From contig CBDIHH010000004.1 in assembly GCA_965279095.1 (NCBI GenBank), forward strand, positions 124,001 through 188,000: DNA of 64,000 nt. The letters run 5' to 3'. Below the pieces are notes generated by a model. That model was not told the origin of the DNA. It saw nothing but the letters and a program-made list of their open reading frames with translations, and searched no databases. Shown one piece after another: positions 53,307 to 60,783 of the stretch. Source of the stretch: CBDIHH01 sp965279095 (GTDB lineage Bacteria > Pseudomonadota > Alphaproteobacteria > Caulobacterales > Caulobacteraceae). The stretch's first letter is position 1, and every line of letters starts with the position of its first letter. Position numbers and translations under genes: made by a program.

Positions 53307-54747
53307 TGGGAGCTATACAAATATCGCGCCAAAGCTTGGTCGCAAATGTGTCGGTCATTCCGGAGACCATATCTGTCAAAAGGCGAAGTTCCCTATATCT
53401 CAGCCCCTGAGAATCTCCGCTCCTAGAGGCGGAATCTTCCGCCTCTTCGATATAGTTGGGGCTAATGAGGGAGAAAAGGTAACGCGACCTGGCTGTGCCT
53501 CGATCAGATCTGAAATCATCATTCGCTCGATCAGAAATTGCCTCCCAAAGCGCTGACATAAGACCCTCGACGGCGGCGGCGCCCTCCGCCTCTGCCTTTA
53601 GAACAGAGGGATGACTAAAACCATACTGCTTCGCGACACCCTTCAGTGCGTCACAAAGGGGATTGCCCTCCATCAGGGCGATCTTGTGGTTCAATTGGTG
53701 AATAGCGTGATCGTTGGCTACAAAGGCGGCGCTCGCGTCATTTATAAGCGCTTCGATCATGTAGGCTCTGACGTACTGAATCTTTATGTCTCTTCGAATT
53801 TCCGCGCGTCTAGGGGTCTCATTAACTTCTTTAAATTTCGCCTCCAACTTTATAACATCGTGGCGACTACTGACTTTAGAATCGTGGCGAAGCACGACTA
53901 GAACGTCATCGGGCGAGATAACTTCTTTCTTTAATAAGTCATCAACGTCCAGAACGGAATAGGCGATGTCGTCGCATGCCTCCATGATCCAGGTCAGGGG
54001 ATGGCGTTGGCCTTCTTTCAGTCCGGTTTTCGACCAAATCCATTCAACAATTTCACGCTCTGATTCATAATAGCCGGCCTTCTTAGCGGCGGCGTTAGTC
54101 TTGTCGCGGTTGTTCGCGCAAACCGCGTATTTTAGCGAGGCGGCCAGCGTTGCTGCGGATAGATCAAGGCCGACGCGGGCCTGGTGGGTTTGCAGCCGCG
54201 TCAGTAGTCTCAATGTTTGCGGGTTTCCGTCAAATTTTAGGAACTCGTCCACAAGGCGCGCAGAAATTGGGGAGCTAACCATACTCTTGCTGCCCTTTTT
54301 CTTGTGCGTGAAAATCCAGGAGGCCCGCTTCTCAAACCACCGCCCGATAGCCCTTTCGCCTTGGTGACCAAAAGGGGGATTTCCAAGATCATGCGCAAGC
54401 CCCGTTGCGGCCAAAAGGGGCTGCACATCATTATGCAAATCTGCGCCTTCAAAGCTCAAGGGGGCTTGGGCGTAGGCTCGGGTTCCAATGGAGCGCGCTA
54501 AATTAGCCACTTCATGCGAATGGGTCAGTCGTGTTCGCACTCCGTCGTTCTCGTCCATCGGCCAGACCTGGGTCTTATCAGCCATCCGACGAACTGGAGT
54601 GGAGAAAAGCAACCGATCATAATCTTGTTGACAAACGGACCGGACGCCTTGTGGGTCCGAATCCTGGCCATCTGCCGCCGTGCTCGCCCCGTTACGGGGT
54701 CTGCGCTCCGTAGACCATAGCCCTCTTGGCGACCTGTTTGCGACCAT
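53290..54747 (-). CDS. dGTPase-like HD-domain triphosphohydrolase
   Basis: A 485-residue HD protein of the Dgt family, which cleaves dNTPs to nucleoside and tripolyphosphate. Conserved segments: STERRPRNG near the start, DYDRLLFSTPVRRMADKTQ (42-60), RLTHSHEVANLARSIG with metal H76, GLAHDLGNPPFGHQGE with H119/D120, and EACDDIAYSVLD for the last aspartate. The ATG at 54745-54747 fits the family N-terminus; a TTG 45 bases upstream is less likely. Dgt enzymes can act in anti-phage defence by depleting dNTPs. It overlaps the nucleotidyltransferase gene by 17 bases. GC is far below the host level. Confidence 0.82.
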   Translation of the reverse strand: MVANRSPRGLWSTERRPRNGASTAADGQDSDPQGVRSVCQQDYDRLLFSTPVRRMADKTQVWPMDENDGVRTRLTHSHEVANLARSIGTRAYAQAPLSFEGADLHNDVQPLLAATGLAHDLGNPPFGHQGERAIGRWFEKRASWIFTHKKKGSKSMVSSPISARLVDEFLKFDGNPQTLRLLTRLQTHQARVGLDLSAATLAASLKYAVCANNRDKTNAAAKKAGYYESEREIVEWIWSKTGLKEGQRHPLTWIMEACDDIAYSVLDVDDLLKKEVISPDDVLVVLRHDSKVSSRHDVIKLEAKFKEVNETPRRAEIRRDIKIQYVRAYMIEALINDASAAFVANDHAIHQLNHKIALMEGNPLCDALKGVAKQYGFSHPSVLKAEAEGAAAVEGLMSALWEAISDRANDDFRSDRGTARSRYLFSLISPNYIEEAEDSASRSGDSQGLRYRELRLLTDMVSGMTDTFATKLWRDICIAPNANRA

Positions 54748-54808
54748 GGAACTCGTTCTGGCTTTCTGTGTCTCAGCATACCACCACAGCAAAGGGAGGA
54801 GAACCGAG

Positions 54809-54842
54809 GATAATTACGGGAAGCGATTCACGCCAATTATCC
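54809..54842. promoter_or_regulatory. dyad upstream of the dGTPase gene
   Basis: GGATAATT (54808-54815) and AATTATCC (54835-54842) form an 8-base inverted repeat about 60-95 bases before the dGTPase ATG, in an A+T-rich patch just inside the change to host-like GC. It could be an operator or part of a promoter. Confidence 0.35.
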
Positions 54843-54998
54843 CGAAAGGTCGGCCGTCCGCTCGCCCCCTCCGACCCCCCGCTCTTGGGCGGGGGGCCAC
54901 CTCCCCCACGCTCTGCGGCGCGGGGGAGGATAGAGCGGGGGCGGCGGGGTGAGGGTGGGCCCTGAAGGCCGTGATGGAAGGGTTTGCTCGGGCGGGGG

Positions 54999-55065
54999 CC
55001 TTGGTCAAGGACGGCCCCGGAGGGGCCGCCGCTGCGCGGCCGCCGGAGGCGGTCCTTGAGCAAGG
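54999..55065. repeat. REP-like palindrome, family 1
   Basis: CCTTGGTCAAGGAC (54999-55012) pairs with GTCCTTGAGCAAGG (55052-55065) with one mismatch, around CCGCTGCGCGGC. Related to 6742-6798. The stretch 54748-55210 has no gene; apart from the dyad and this repeat it contains only GC-rich runs. Confidence 0.65.
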
Positions 55066-55210
55066 CGCCCGGCCGAGCCAGAGTTCCACCGAGGCATTCA
55101 GGGGGTGGTCTGGCGGGGGGCGCGGGTTGGCTGCTGTGGCCCGGGGGGCGGCTTGACCGCGGCGGGCGCCGGGGCGATGAAGGCGTCGGGCAGGGGGCGA
55201 GGGGGTGGGG

Positions 55211-55588
55211 ATGTTCTCGCATGTGATGGTGGGGACCAGCGACCTGGAGCGGGCCAGGGCCTTCTATGACGCGGTGTTGGGGGCGCTGGGGGCGCGGCCG
55301 GGGCGGGTGGATCGTCACCGGGTGTTCTGGCGCCATGCCGGGGGGGCGTTCGGCGTCTCCCTGCCCATCGACGGGGGGCCCGTGACGGCGGCCAATGGGG
55401 GGACCATCGGCTTCGCCTGCGCCACGCCGCAGATGGCGGCGGCCTGGCACGCGGCGGGCCTGGCCCATGGGGGCATGAGCATCGAGGAGCCGCCGGGGTT
55501 CCGCGAGGGGCCGCTGGGGCGGATGTATCTGGCCTATCTGCGCGATCCGGACGGCAACAAGCTGTGCGCGGTGCACCGGCCGGGATAG
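55211..55588 (+). CDS. VOC-family (glyoxalase/bleomycin resistance fold) protein
   Basis: A 125-residue single VOC-type protein. It begins MFSHVMVGTSDLERARAFYDAVL (first metal histidine segment) and ends with LRDPDGNKLCAVH, the family pattern. VOC proteins act as lyases, dioxygenases or drug-binding proteins; no substrate can be named. A GTG two codons upstream is an alternative start. High GC like the host, so it need not belong to the imported block. The next gene starts 31 bases later. Confidence 0.88.
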   Translation: MFSHVMVGTSDLERARAFYDAVLGALGARPGRVDRHRVFWRHAGGAFGVSLPIDGGPVTAANGGTIGFACATPQMAAAWHAAGLAHGGMSIEEPPGFREGPLGRMYLAYLRDPDGNKLCAVHRPG

Positions 55589-55619
55589 GGCGGGGGCGGC
55601 GGCGAGGGGAGCGGCGCGG

Positions 55620-56144
55620 ATGACACTGGCGCAATGGGCGGATGTGGCGACCCTGGTCAGCGGCGGGGCGGTGGCGGTGTCGCTGCTGTATCTCGCCATC
55701 CAGATCCGCCAGAGCGCGCGGCATCAGCGCGGCGCCATCAGCCACGGCCGGGCCGAGCACATGCAGGCCCTGATCCAGTCGGCCACCACCTCGCCCGAGC
55801 TGATGGACTCGATCCTGCGGGGCTGGGCCGGGGACCCGACCCTGGGGCGGATCGGCTATCATCAGTTCTACTGGTTCGTGTTCGCCATCCTGGTGATGTT
55901 CGAGGACACCTATCGCCAGTTCGAGCAGGGGATGATCGGGCGGCCGGTCTACAACTCGGCCGTCAAGGCGACGCGCTTCCACCTGGGCCAGCCGGGGGCG
56001 CGGGCGGTGTGGCGCCTGGCGCGGGGCAGTTTCGAGGACGACTTCGTGCAGTTCGTGGACGACCTGGCGGCGCAGACGCCGGTGGGGTTCACGGGCGATA
56101 CGCGGGCGGCTTGGCTGGCGCTGGTGGCGGAGGGGGAGGGGTAA
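55620..56144 (+). CDS. hypothetical protein with N-terminal membrane segment
   Basis: A 174-residue protein. A hydrophobic segment (about 10-30, VATLVSGGAVAVSLLYLAIQI) is followed by a cytoplasmic helical domain (RQSARHQRGAISHGRAEHMQ, then FYWFVFAILVMFEDTYRQFEQG). The pattern occurs in alphaproteobacterial proteins of unknown function. Its stop codon TAA is the first three bases of the long palindrome at 56142, so the repeat may have altered or replaced the original 3' end. Function unknown. Confidence 0.75.
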   Translation: MTLAQWADVATLVSGGAVAVSLLYLAIQIRQSARHQRGAISHGRAEHMQALIQSATTSPELMDSILRGWAGDPTLGRIGYHQFYWFVFAILVMFEDTYRQFEQGMIGRPVYNSAVKATRFHLGQPGARAVWRLARGSFEDDFVQFVDDLAAQTPVGFTGDTRAAWLALVAEGEG

Positions 56145-56198
56145 TTCGGGGACACTATACTTAATGCAAAGAGCATTAAGTATAGTGTCCCCGGATTA
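56142..56198. repeat. long palindrome, family 2 (copy 1)
   Basis: Arms of 26 bases (56142-56167 and 56173-56198), one mismatch, 5-base loop; core GGGGACACTATACTTAATGC. It begins in the stop codon of the preceding gene. The second copy lies at 56965-57021. REP-like elements of this form are known next to TnpA-REP (RAYT) transposases, but none is in the window. Confidence 0.9.
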
Positions 56199-56205
56199 CG
56201 GGGGA

Positions 56206-56234
56206 TTGAAAAACGGGGCCGGATGTGGTATGCA
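56206..56234 (+). promoter_or_regulatory. possible promoter of the terminase-like gene
   Basis: TTGAAA (56206-56211), a 17-base spacer and TATGCA (56229-56234), 62 bases before the GTG start. A T6 run follows a GC-rich segment at about 56274, so an attenuator is possible. Confidence 0.35.
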
Positions 56235-56296
56235 TTCTGCATGATGGGGGCGACCGCCTGGGGGCGGGGCGTCCCTTTTTTCATGCGGAGGGCGGC

Positions 56297-56896
56297 GTGA
56301 CGAAGCGCAAGGACGGGGCTCACAAGCGGGTCGTGTGGTCGCCGGCGCTGGGGCGGCGGGTGGTCGCGGCCCTGGGCACGGGGATGCGGGTGGAGGACCT
56401 GGCGAAGCTGGCCTGGGCGCCGTCGCGGGCGGCGCTGGCGCGGTGGATGCTGGCGGAGCCGGACTTTGGGGCGGCGGTGCGGGGGGCGCGGGCGGCGGCG
56501 TCGGCGCGGGCCCGGGAGGAGGCGGCGGCGAAGTGGAGCGCGGGGCGGGTGCTGGCGGCCGAGGCGGGGGCGCGGCGCCATCACGGGGCCACGGGGCGGC
56601 CGCGGCTGTATGGGGCCGACGCCGAGGCGCAGGTGCTGATGCGCATCGCCGAGGGGGAGACGATGTCGGCGATCTGCGCGGGCCCGGGGATGCCGTCGCG
56701 CACGGCGGTGCATCACTGGCGCTGGAGCCGGCCAGGGTTCGCGGCGGCCCTGGAGCAGGCGCGGCTGGCCCAGGCGGACGCCATGGCCGATGCGGTGGTG
56801 GACATCGCCGACGACTGCGAGCCGGGGCTGGTGGCGCTGCAGAAGGCGCGGCTGCGGATGGAGGCGCGGCGCCGGTGTCTGCGGCGGCGGCGATGA
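56297..56896 (+). CDS. protein with two terminase-small-subunit-like halves
   Basis: A 199-residue basic protein. The second half (IAEGETMSAICAGPGMPSRTAVHHWRWSRPGF, then ALEQARLAQADAMADAVVDIADD) matches phage terminase small subunits of the Sf6 type. The first half (VVAALGTGMRVEDLAKLAW, then APSRAALARWMLAEPDFGAAV) has the same helix-turn-helix layout, so the protein is a tandem duplication. It starts at GTG 56297 behind GGAG. No large terminase or other phage gene is near. The gene and its promoter sit between two near-identical palindromes. A relict, a domesticated DNA-binding protein or cargo are all possible. Confidence 0.75.
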   Translation: MTKRKDGAHKRVVWSPALGRRVVAALGTGMRVEDLAKLAWAPSRAALARWMLAEPDFGAAVRGARAAASARAREEAAAKWSAGRVLAAEAGARRHHGATGRPRLYGADAEAQVLMRIAEGETMSAICAGPGMPSRTAVHHWRWSRPGFAAALEQARLAQADAMADAVVDIADDCEPGLVALQKARLRMEARRRCLRRRR

Positions 56897-56964
56897 CGGC
56901 GGAGGAGCGGGCCGCGCGGATCAAGGTGCTGATGGACAAGGCCCGGGCGGCGGGGCTGTGAGGC

Positions 56965-57021
56965 TAATTCGGGGACACTATACTTAATGCATAGGGCATT
57001 AAGTATAGTGTCCCCGAATTA
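56965..57021. repeat. long palindrome, family 2 (copy 2)
   Basis: Arms of 26 bases (56965-56990 and 56996-57021), perfectly complementary, 5-base loop. Apart from the loop and one arm base it equals the copy at 56142-56198. The remaining gap to 57143 contains nothing that I recognise. Confidence 0.92.
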
Positions 57022-57143
57022 CATAGGTAGTACTACTGACTTAACGGGCCCGAAACGCTGATCTGCCACAAGCTTGGTCTTCGAGAGCGGCAGATGACGC
57101 CGCCGCCTGCCCCCTAGAGGGCGCGCCTGCCGGGGCCTGACTG

Positions 57144-59372
57144 ATGCTGAAAAAGACCTTCGCCGCCGGGGCCGCCGGCCTTGGCCTCCTGATGCTGATC
57201 ATGCTGGTCGGGGGCGCCCTGGCGGTGCAGTCGATCCGCATCGGCGGACAGGCGTATGACGCCATCGTTCGCGACAAGGACCTGGTGGCCGACATCCTGC
57301 CGCCGCCCGCCTATGTGATCGAGGCCAACCTGGTGATCTCGCAGGCGATGCTCGATCCGGCGCAGGTGGGGACGCATCGGGCGAAGCTGGCGGACCTGCA
57401 TCGTCAGTATACGGCGCGGATGCGGCATTGGGCCGGCGCCGGCCTGCCCGCGCCCCTGGCCGGGGTGCTGGGCGAGCGGATCGACCCGGCGGCCCAGGTG
57501 TTCTGGACCACCGTCGAGCGAGACCTGCTGCCGGCGCTGGAGCGCGGGGACCGGGCGGCCGCGGCCACGGCGTTCGCGCGCGCCCAGGCGGCCTACGGCG
57601 ATCACCGCCGGGGCGTCGATGACGCGGTGGTGCAGTCGGCGACGCTGCAGGCCGCCGACGAGCGGGGCGCGGAACGGCTGGTGGGCTGGTCGGTGGCCGC
57701 CCTGGGCGCCGGCGCCCTGCTGCTGCTGGCGGCGCTCGGCCTGGCCGCCGCCTTCCTGAGCCGGCGGGTGATGGATCCGATGGGTCAGCTCACGGCGGCG
57801 ATGGAGCGGCTGGCGGTGGGCGACACCGACGTGGTCATCGAGGGGGAAGAGCGTCGGGACGAGATCGGCGCCATGGCCCGCGCCCTGGCGGTCTTTCGCG
57901 CCAATGCCGTGGCGCTGGCGCAGGCGGCGGTGGCCGCCCAGGACACGGCGGCGATCATGGTGGCCGCCAAACGCAGCCAGGCGGTGATCGAGTTCGACCT
58001 GGACGGCACGATCCTGGACGCCAACGAGAACTTCCTGCGGGCCACCGGCTATGCCCTGCCCGATCTCGTCGGCCGCCATCACCGGATGCTGGTGGATCCC
58101 GCCCATGCGGACACCGGCGCCTATGCCGATTTCTGGCGCCGGCTGGGCGCGGGCGAGGCCGTGGCCGACACCTTCGTCCGCTTCGGGCGCGGCGGCGAGC
58201 GGCTGGTGTTCGACGCCGCCTACAACCCCATCCTCGGCCCCGACGACCGGCCCTACAAGGTGGTGAACTTCGGCGTCGACGTGACGGCGGTGGAGGCCGA
58301 GCGGGCGCGGGTCCAGGCGCTGCAGGCGCGGGCGGCCCTGGAGCAGACCGAGGTGCTGACGGCCACCGGGCGGGGCCTGACCGCCCTGGCCGACGGGGAC
58401 CTGCTGTTCCGCATCCACGAGGACTTCCCCGGCCAGTATGCGGCGCTGAAGTCGGACTTCAACACGGCCATGGGCAAGCTCGAGGACGCCATGGCCATCA
58501 TCAGCCGCAGCGCCGCGGAGATGCAAAGCGGATCGGGGGAGATGAGCCAGGCCGCCGACGACCTGTCGCGCCGCACCGAACAGCAGGCGGCGACCCTCGA
58601 GGAGACCGCCGCGGCCCTGGACCAGATCACGGCCACCGTGCGTCTCACCGCCGACGGCGCCCGGCGCGCCGACGTGGTGGTGACGGGCGCGCGCCAGGAC
58701 GCCGAGACCTCCGGCCAGGTGGTGACCCGGGCGGTGGTGGCCATGGGCGATATCGAGCAGTCCGCCAACCAGATCACCCAGATCATCGGCGTGATCGACG
58801 AGATCGCCTTCCAGACCAGCCTGCTGGCCCTGAACGCCGGGGTGGAGGCCGCCCGCGCCGGGGATGCGGGGCGGGGCTTCGCCGTGGTCGCCTCGGAGGT
58901 GCGGGCGCTGGCGCAGCGGTCGGCCGGGGCCGCCAAGGAGATCAAGGCGCTGATCTCGGCCTCGACCAGCCAGGTCCGCGACGGCGTCGGCCTGGTGGGT
59001 CAGACCGGGGAGGCCCTGGCGGGCATCGTCAGCCGGGTGGCGGAGATCGCCGGCCTGATCGGGGAGATCAGCGCCTCGGCCCATGAGCAGTCCACCGCGC
59101 TGGGCGAGGTCAATACCGCCGTCAACCGCATGGACCAGACGACGCAGCAGAACGCGGCGATGGTGGAACAGTCGACCGCCGCCAGCCACAATCTGTCGAA
59201 CGAGGCCCGCCAGCTGGCGCAGCTGGTGGGGCGTTTCCGGACAGGGCCTGCCGCGGCGTCCGGCGCGCCGGCCGACAGCGCCGCCGTCACCCGCTTCCCC
59301 GCGCCCCGACGGGCCGGCCGCGCCGCCCTGGCCGCGGCCCCCGCATCGCAACCGGAGTGGGAGGAATTCTGA
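57144..59372 (+). CDS. methyl-accepting chemotaxis protein with PAS domain
   Basis: A 742-residue chemoreceptor. Membrane segments at about 8-30 and 180-203 enclose a periplasmic four-helix sensor of about 150 residues. HAMP (about 204-257), PAS (about 270-385: DANENFLRATGYALPDLVG), a second HAMP-like unit and the signalling domain with EIAFQTSLLALNAGVEAARAG follow. It ends EWEEF, close to the NWETF tail to which CheR and CheB bind. PAS plus periplasmic sensor suggests two inputs. No che genes are near. Confidence 0.93.
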   Translation: MLKKTFAAGAAGLGLLMLIMLVGGALAVQSIRIGGQAYDAIVRDKDLVADILPPPAYVIEANLVISQAMLDPAQVGTHRAKLADLHRQYTARMRHWAGAGLPAPLAGVLGERIDPAAQVFWTTVERDLLPALERGDRAAAATAFARAQAAYGDHRRGVDDAVVQSATLQAADERGAERLVGWSVAALGAGALLLLAALGLAAAFLSRRVMDPMGQLTAAMERLAVGDTDVVIEGEERRDEIGAMARALAVFRANAVALAQAAVAAQDTAAIMVAAKRSQAVIEFDLDGTILDANENFLRATGYALPDLVGRHHRMLVDPAHADTGAYADFWRRLGAGEAVADTFVRFGRGGERLVFDAAYNPILGPDDRPYKVVNFGVDVTAVEAERARVQALQARAALEQTEVLTATGRGLTALADGDLLFRIHEDFPGQYAALKSDFNTAMGKLEDAMAIISRSAAEMQSGSGEMSQAADDLSRRTEQQAATLEETAAALDQITATVRLTADGARRADVVVTGARQDAETSGQVVTRAVVAMGDIEQSANQITQIIGVIDEIAFQTSLLALNAGVEAARAGDAGRGFAVVASEVRALAQRSAGAAKEIKALISASTSQVRDGVGLVGQTGEALAGIVSRVAEIAGLIGEISASAHEQSTALGEVNTAVNRMDQTTQQNAAMVEQSTAASHNLSNEARQLAQLVGRFRTGPAAASGAPADSAAVTRFPAPRRAGRAALAAAPASQPEWEEF

Positions 59373-59431
59373 CGGCGTAGTGGTTACCTGGCCCGCGGTC
59401 GTCGGGCTTCGCCCTCCCGATCCGACGCGGG

Positions 59432-59968
59432 CTATTGCGCCGGGAACTCCAGGCGGGTGACGTCGTAGCCGAGGGCCCGCGCGCGGTCGGTGAGGTCGCG
59501 GACCAGGGCGGGGGCCGGGCGGGGGTCGCGGGTGTAGATCCACAGCTGGTTGAAGGGCGGGTCGGCGGAGATGAACCAGCTGTAGTCGTCGGCGCGGTCG
59601 AGCACCCAGTATTGCCGCACGATGGGCAGGCCGAACAGGCTGTAGCGCACCCGCAGCTTGGCGTTGGCGCCGGGGTCGAGGATCACAGCGGGGCCGCCGA
59701 TGGTCTTGCGCTTGCCGTCGGGGGTTCCCTGGTGGCAGTCGTCGAGCACGGTGATCCCGCCGTCCGCCTTGGGCGTGTAGAAGGTCGAGCCGGCGACGCA
59801 GCCGTCGGTGAGGCGCATGGGCAGTCGGCCGATCTCATGCCACTGGCCGGTGTAGAAGCGGGCGGCGTCGATGGGCTTGGCGGTGACCGGGGCGCGCGGC
59901 GGGCCGCTGGAGGTGGCGCAGCCAGCGAGGGCCAGGGCGACGGCGAGGGCGGCGATCAGGGGGCGCAT
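59432..59968 (-). CDS. outer-membrane lipocalin (Blc family)
   Basis: A 178-residue lipoprotein with the lipobox LAGC near residue 18 and a lipocalin domain: the first-strand motif FYTGQWHEIGRLP (usually WYEIARLP), then DGCVAGSTF and YSWFISADPPFNQLWIYTRDP. Blc-type lipocalins bind lysophospholipids or fatty acids at the outer membrane. I chose the ATG at 59966-59968 because it gives a clean signal peptide. It lies 57 bases downstream of trpF on the same strand. Confidence 0.9.
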   Translation of the reverse strand: MRPLIAALAVALALAGCATSSGPPRAPVTAKPIDAARFYTGQWHEIGRLPMRLTDGCVAGSTFYTPKADGGITVLDDCHQGTPDGKRKTIGGPAVILDPGANAKLRVRYSLFGLPIVRQYWVLDRADDYSWFISADPPFNQLWIYTRDPRPAPALVRDLTDRARALGYDVTRLEFPAQ

Positions 59969-60025
59969 GGGCGGGGGCCTTCCAGCTTTGCGCTGCATAC
60001 GCCCGGAGGGCGCGGTTGGATCGGA

Positions 60026-60664
60026 TCAGGTCTTGCGGACGGCGTCCAGGAAGGCGGCGATGAGGGCGGGGTCCTTCTGGCCCGGGCCGCGCTCGACGCC
60101 GGAGGAGACGTCGAGGAGGGGGGCGCCGGAGAGGTCGACGGCCTGCGCGACATTCCAGGGGTCGAGACCGCCGGCGAGGAACCAGGGGCGGGCCAGGCGG
60201 CGGCCCTTGAGCAGGCTCCAGTCGAAGGACGCGCCGTTGCCGCCGGGCAGGTCGGCGCCCTGCGGCGCGCGGGCGTCGAACATCAGATGGTCGGCGGCGC
60301 CGTCGTAGGCGCTGGCCGCGTCGATGTCGGCTGCGGTGGAGACCGGCAGGGCGCGGATGACGCCGGCGCCGGTGCGACGGGCGACCTGGGCGCAGCGGGC
60401 GGGGCTCTCGCGGCCGTGCAGCTGAATCAGGTCGGGCTTGAGGCCGGCCATGATGCGGTCGAGCAGGGCGTCGTCGGGGTCGACGGTGACGGCGACGGTG
60501 CGGGCGCGGCCGCCCACGGCCCGGGCCAGGGCGCCGGCGGCGGCGGGGTCGATGTCGCGGGGGCTTTTCGCGAAAAAGACGAAGCCCAGGTGCGAGGCGC
60601 CGCCCGCAAGGGCCGCGGCCACGGCCTCGCTCGTCGTCAGTCCGCAGATCTTGGCCGTGGTCAT
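60026..60664 (-). CDS. trpF: phosphoribosylanthranilate isomerase
   Basis: A 212-residue TIM-barrel enzyme of tryptophan synthesis. KICGLTTSEAV holds the catalytic cysteine (C7), the acid aspartate lies in TVAVTVDPDDALL, and the phosphate-binding segment is LAGGLDPWNV with DVSSGVE. In Caulobacter crescentus it begins the trpFBA operon; here trpB starts about 10.8 kb away, so trpF and trpBA must now be transcribed separately. Confidence 0.95.
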   Translation of the reverse strand: MTTAKICGLTTSEAVAAALAGGASHLGFVFFAKSPRDIDPAAAGALARAVGGRARTVAVTVDPDDALLDRIMAGLKPDLIQLHGRESPARCAQVARRTGAGVIRALPVSTAADIDAASAYDGAADHLMFDARAPQGADLPGGNGASFDWSLLKGRRLARPWFLAGGLDPWNVAQAVDLSGAPLLDVSSGVERGPGQKDPALIAAFLDAVRKT

Positions 60665-60783
60665 GGCGCGGATTAGGGGGCGCGGGGGGCGGTTGGCAAG
60701 GGGCGGCGCAGGCGATTGGGGGGAACCGCCCCCGGCCCGCCGGGTTTTGCATGCGACGCCGGATCGCGGCTGGAGCTTTTCCT

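Noticed and set aside
53611..53901. Plus-strand 96-codon frame inside the dGTPase gene
   Set aside because: It has no family match and is fully antisense to a gene with conserved HD motifs.
50113..54850. Integrase-borne island with attachment sites
   Set aside because: No integrase or recombinase gene, no tRNA target and no direct repeats at the edges could be found, despite the clear drop in GC.
56297..56896. Prophage remnant
   Set aside because: Only one terminase-small-subunit-like gene is present; no portal, large terminase, integrase or structural gene is near.
57114..59543. Minus-strand open frame of about 800 codons opposite the chemoreceptor
   Set aside because: The plus strand encodes a complete chemoreceptor; the other strand gives only repetitive His/Gly/Arg-rich sequence.
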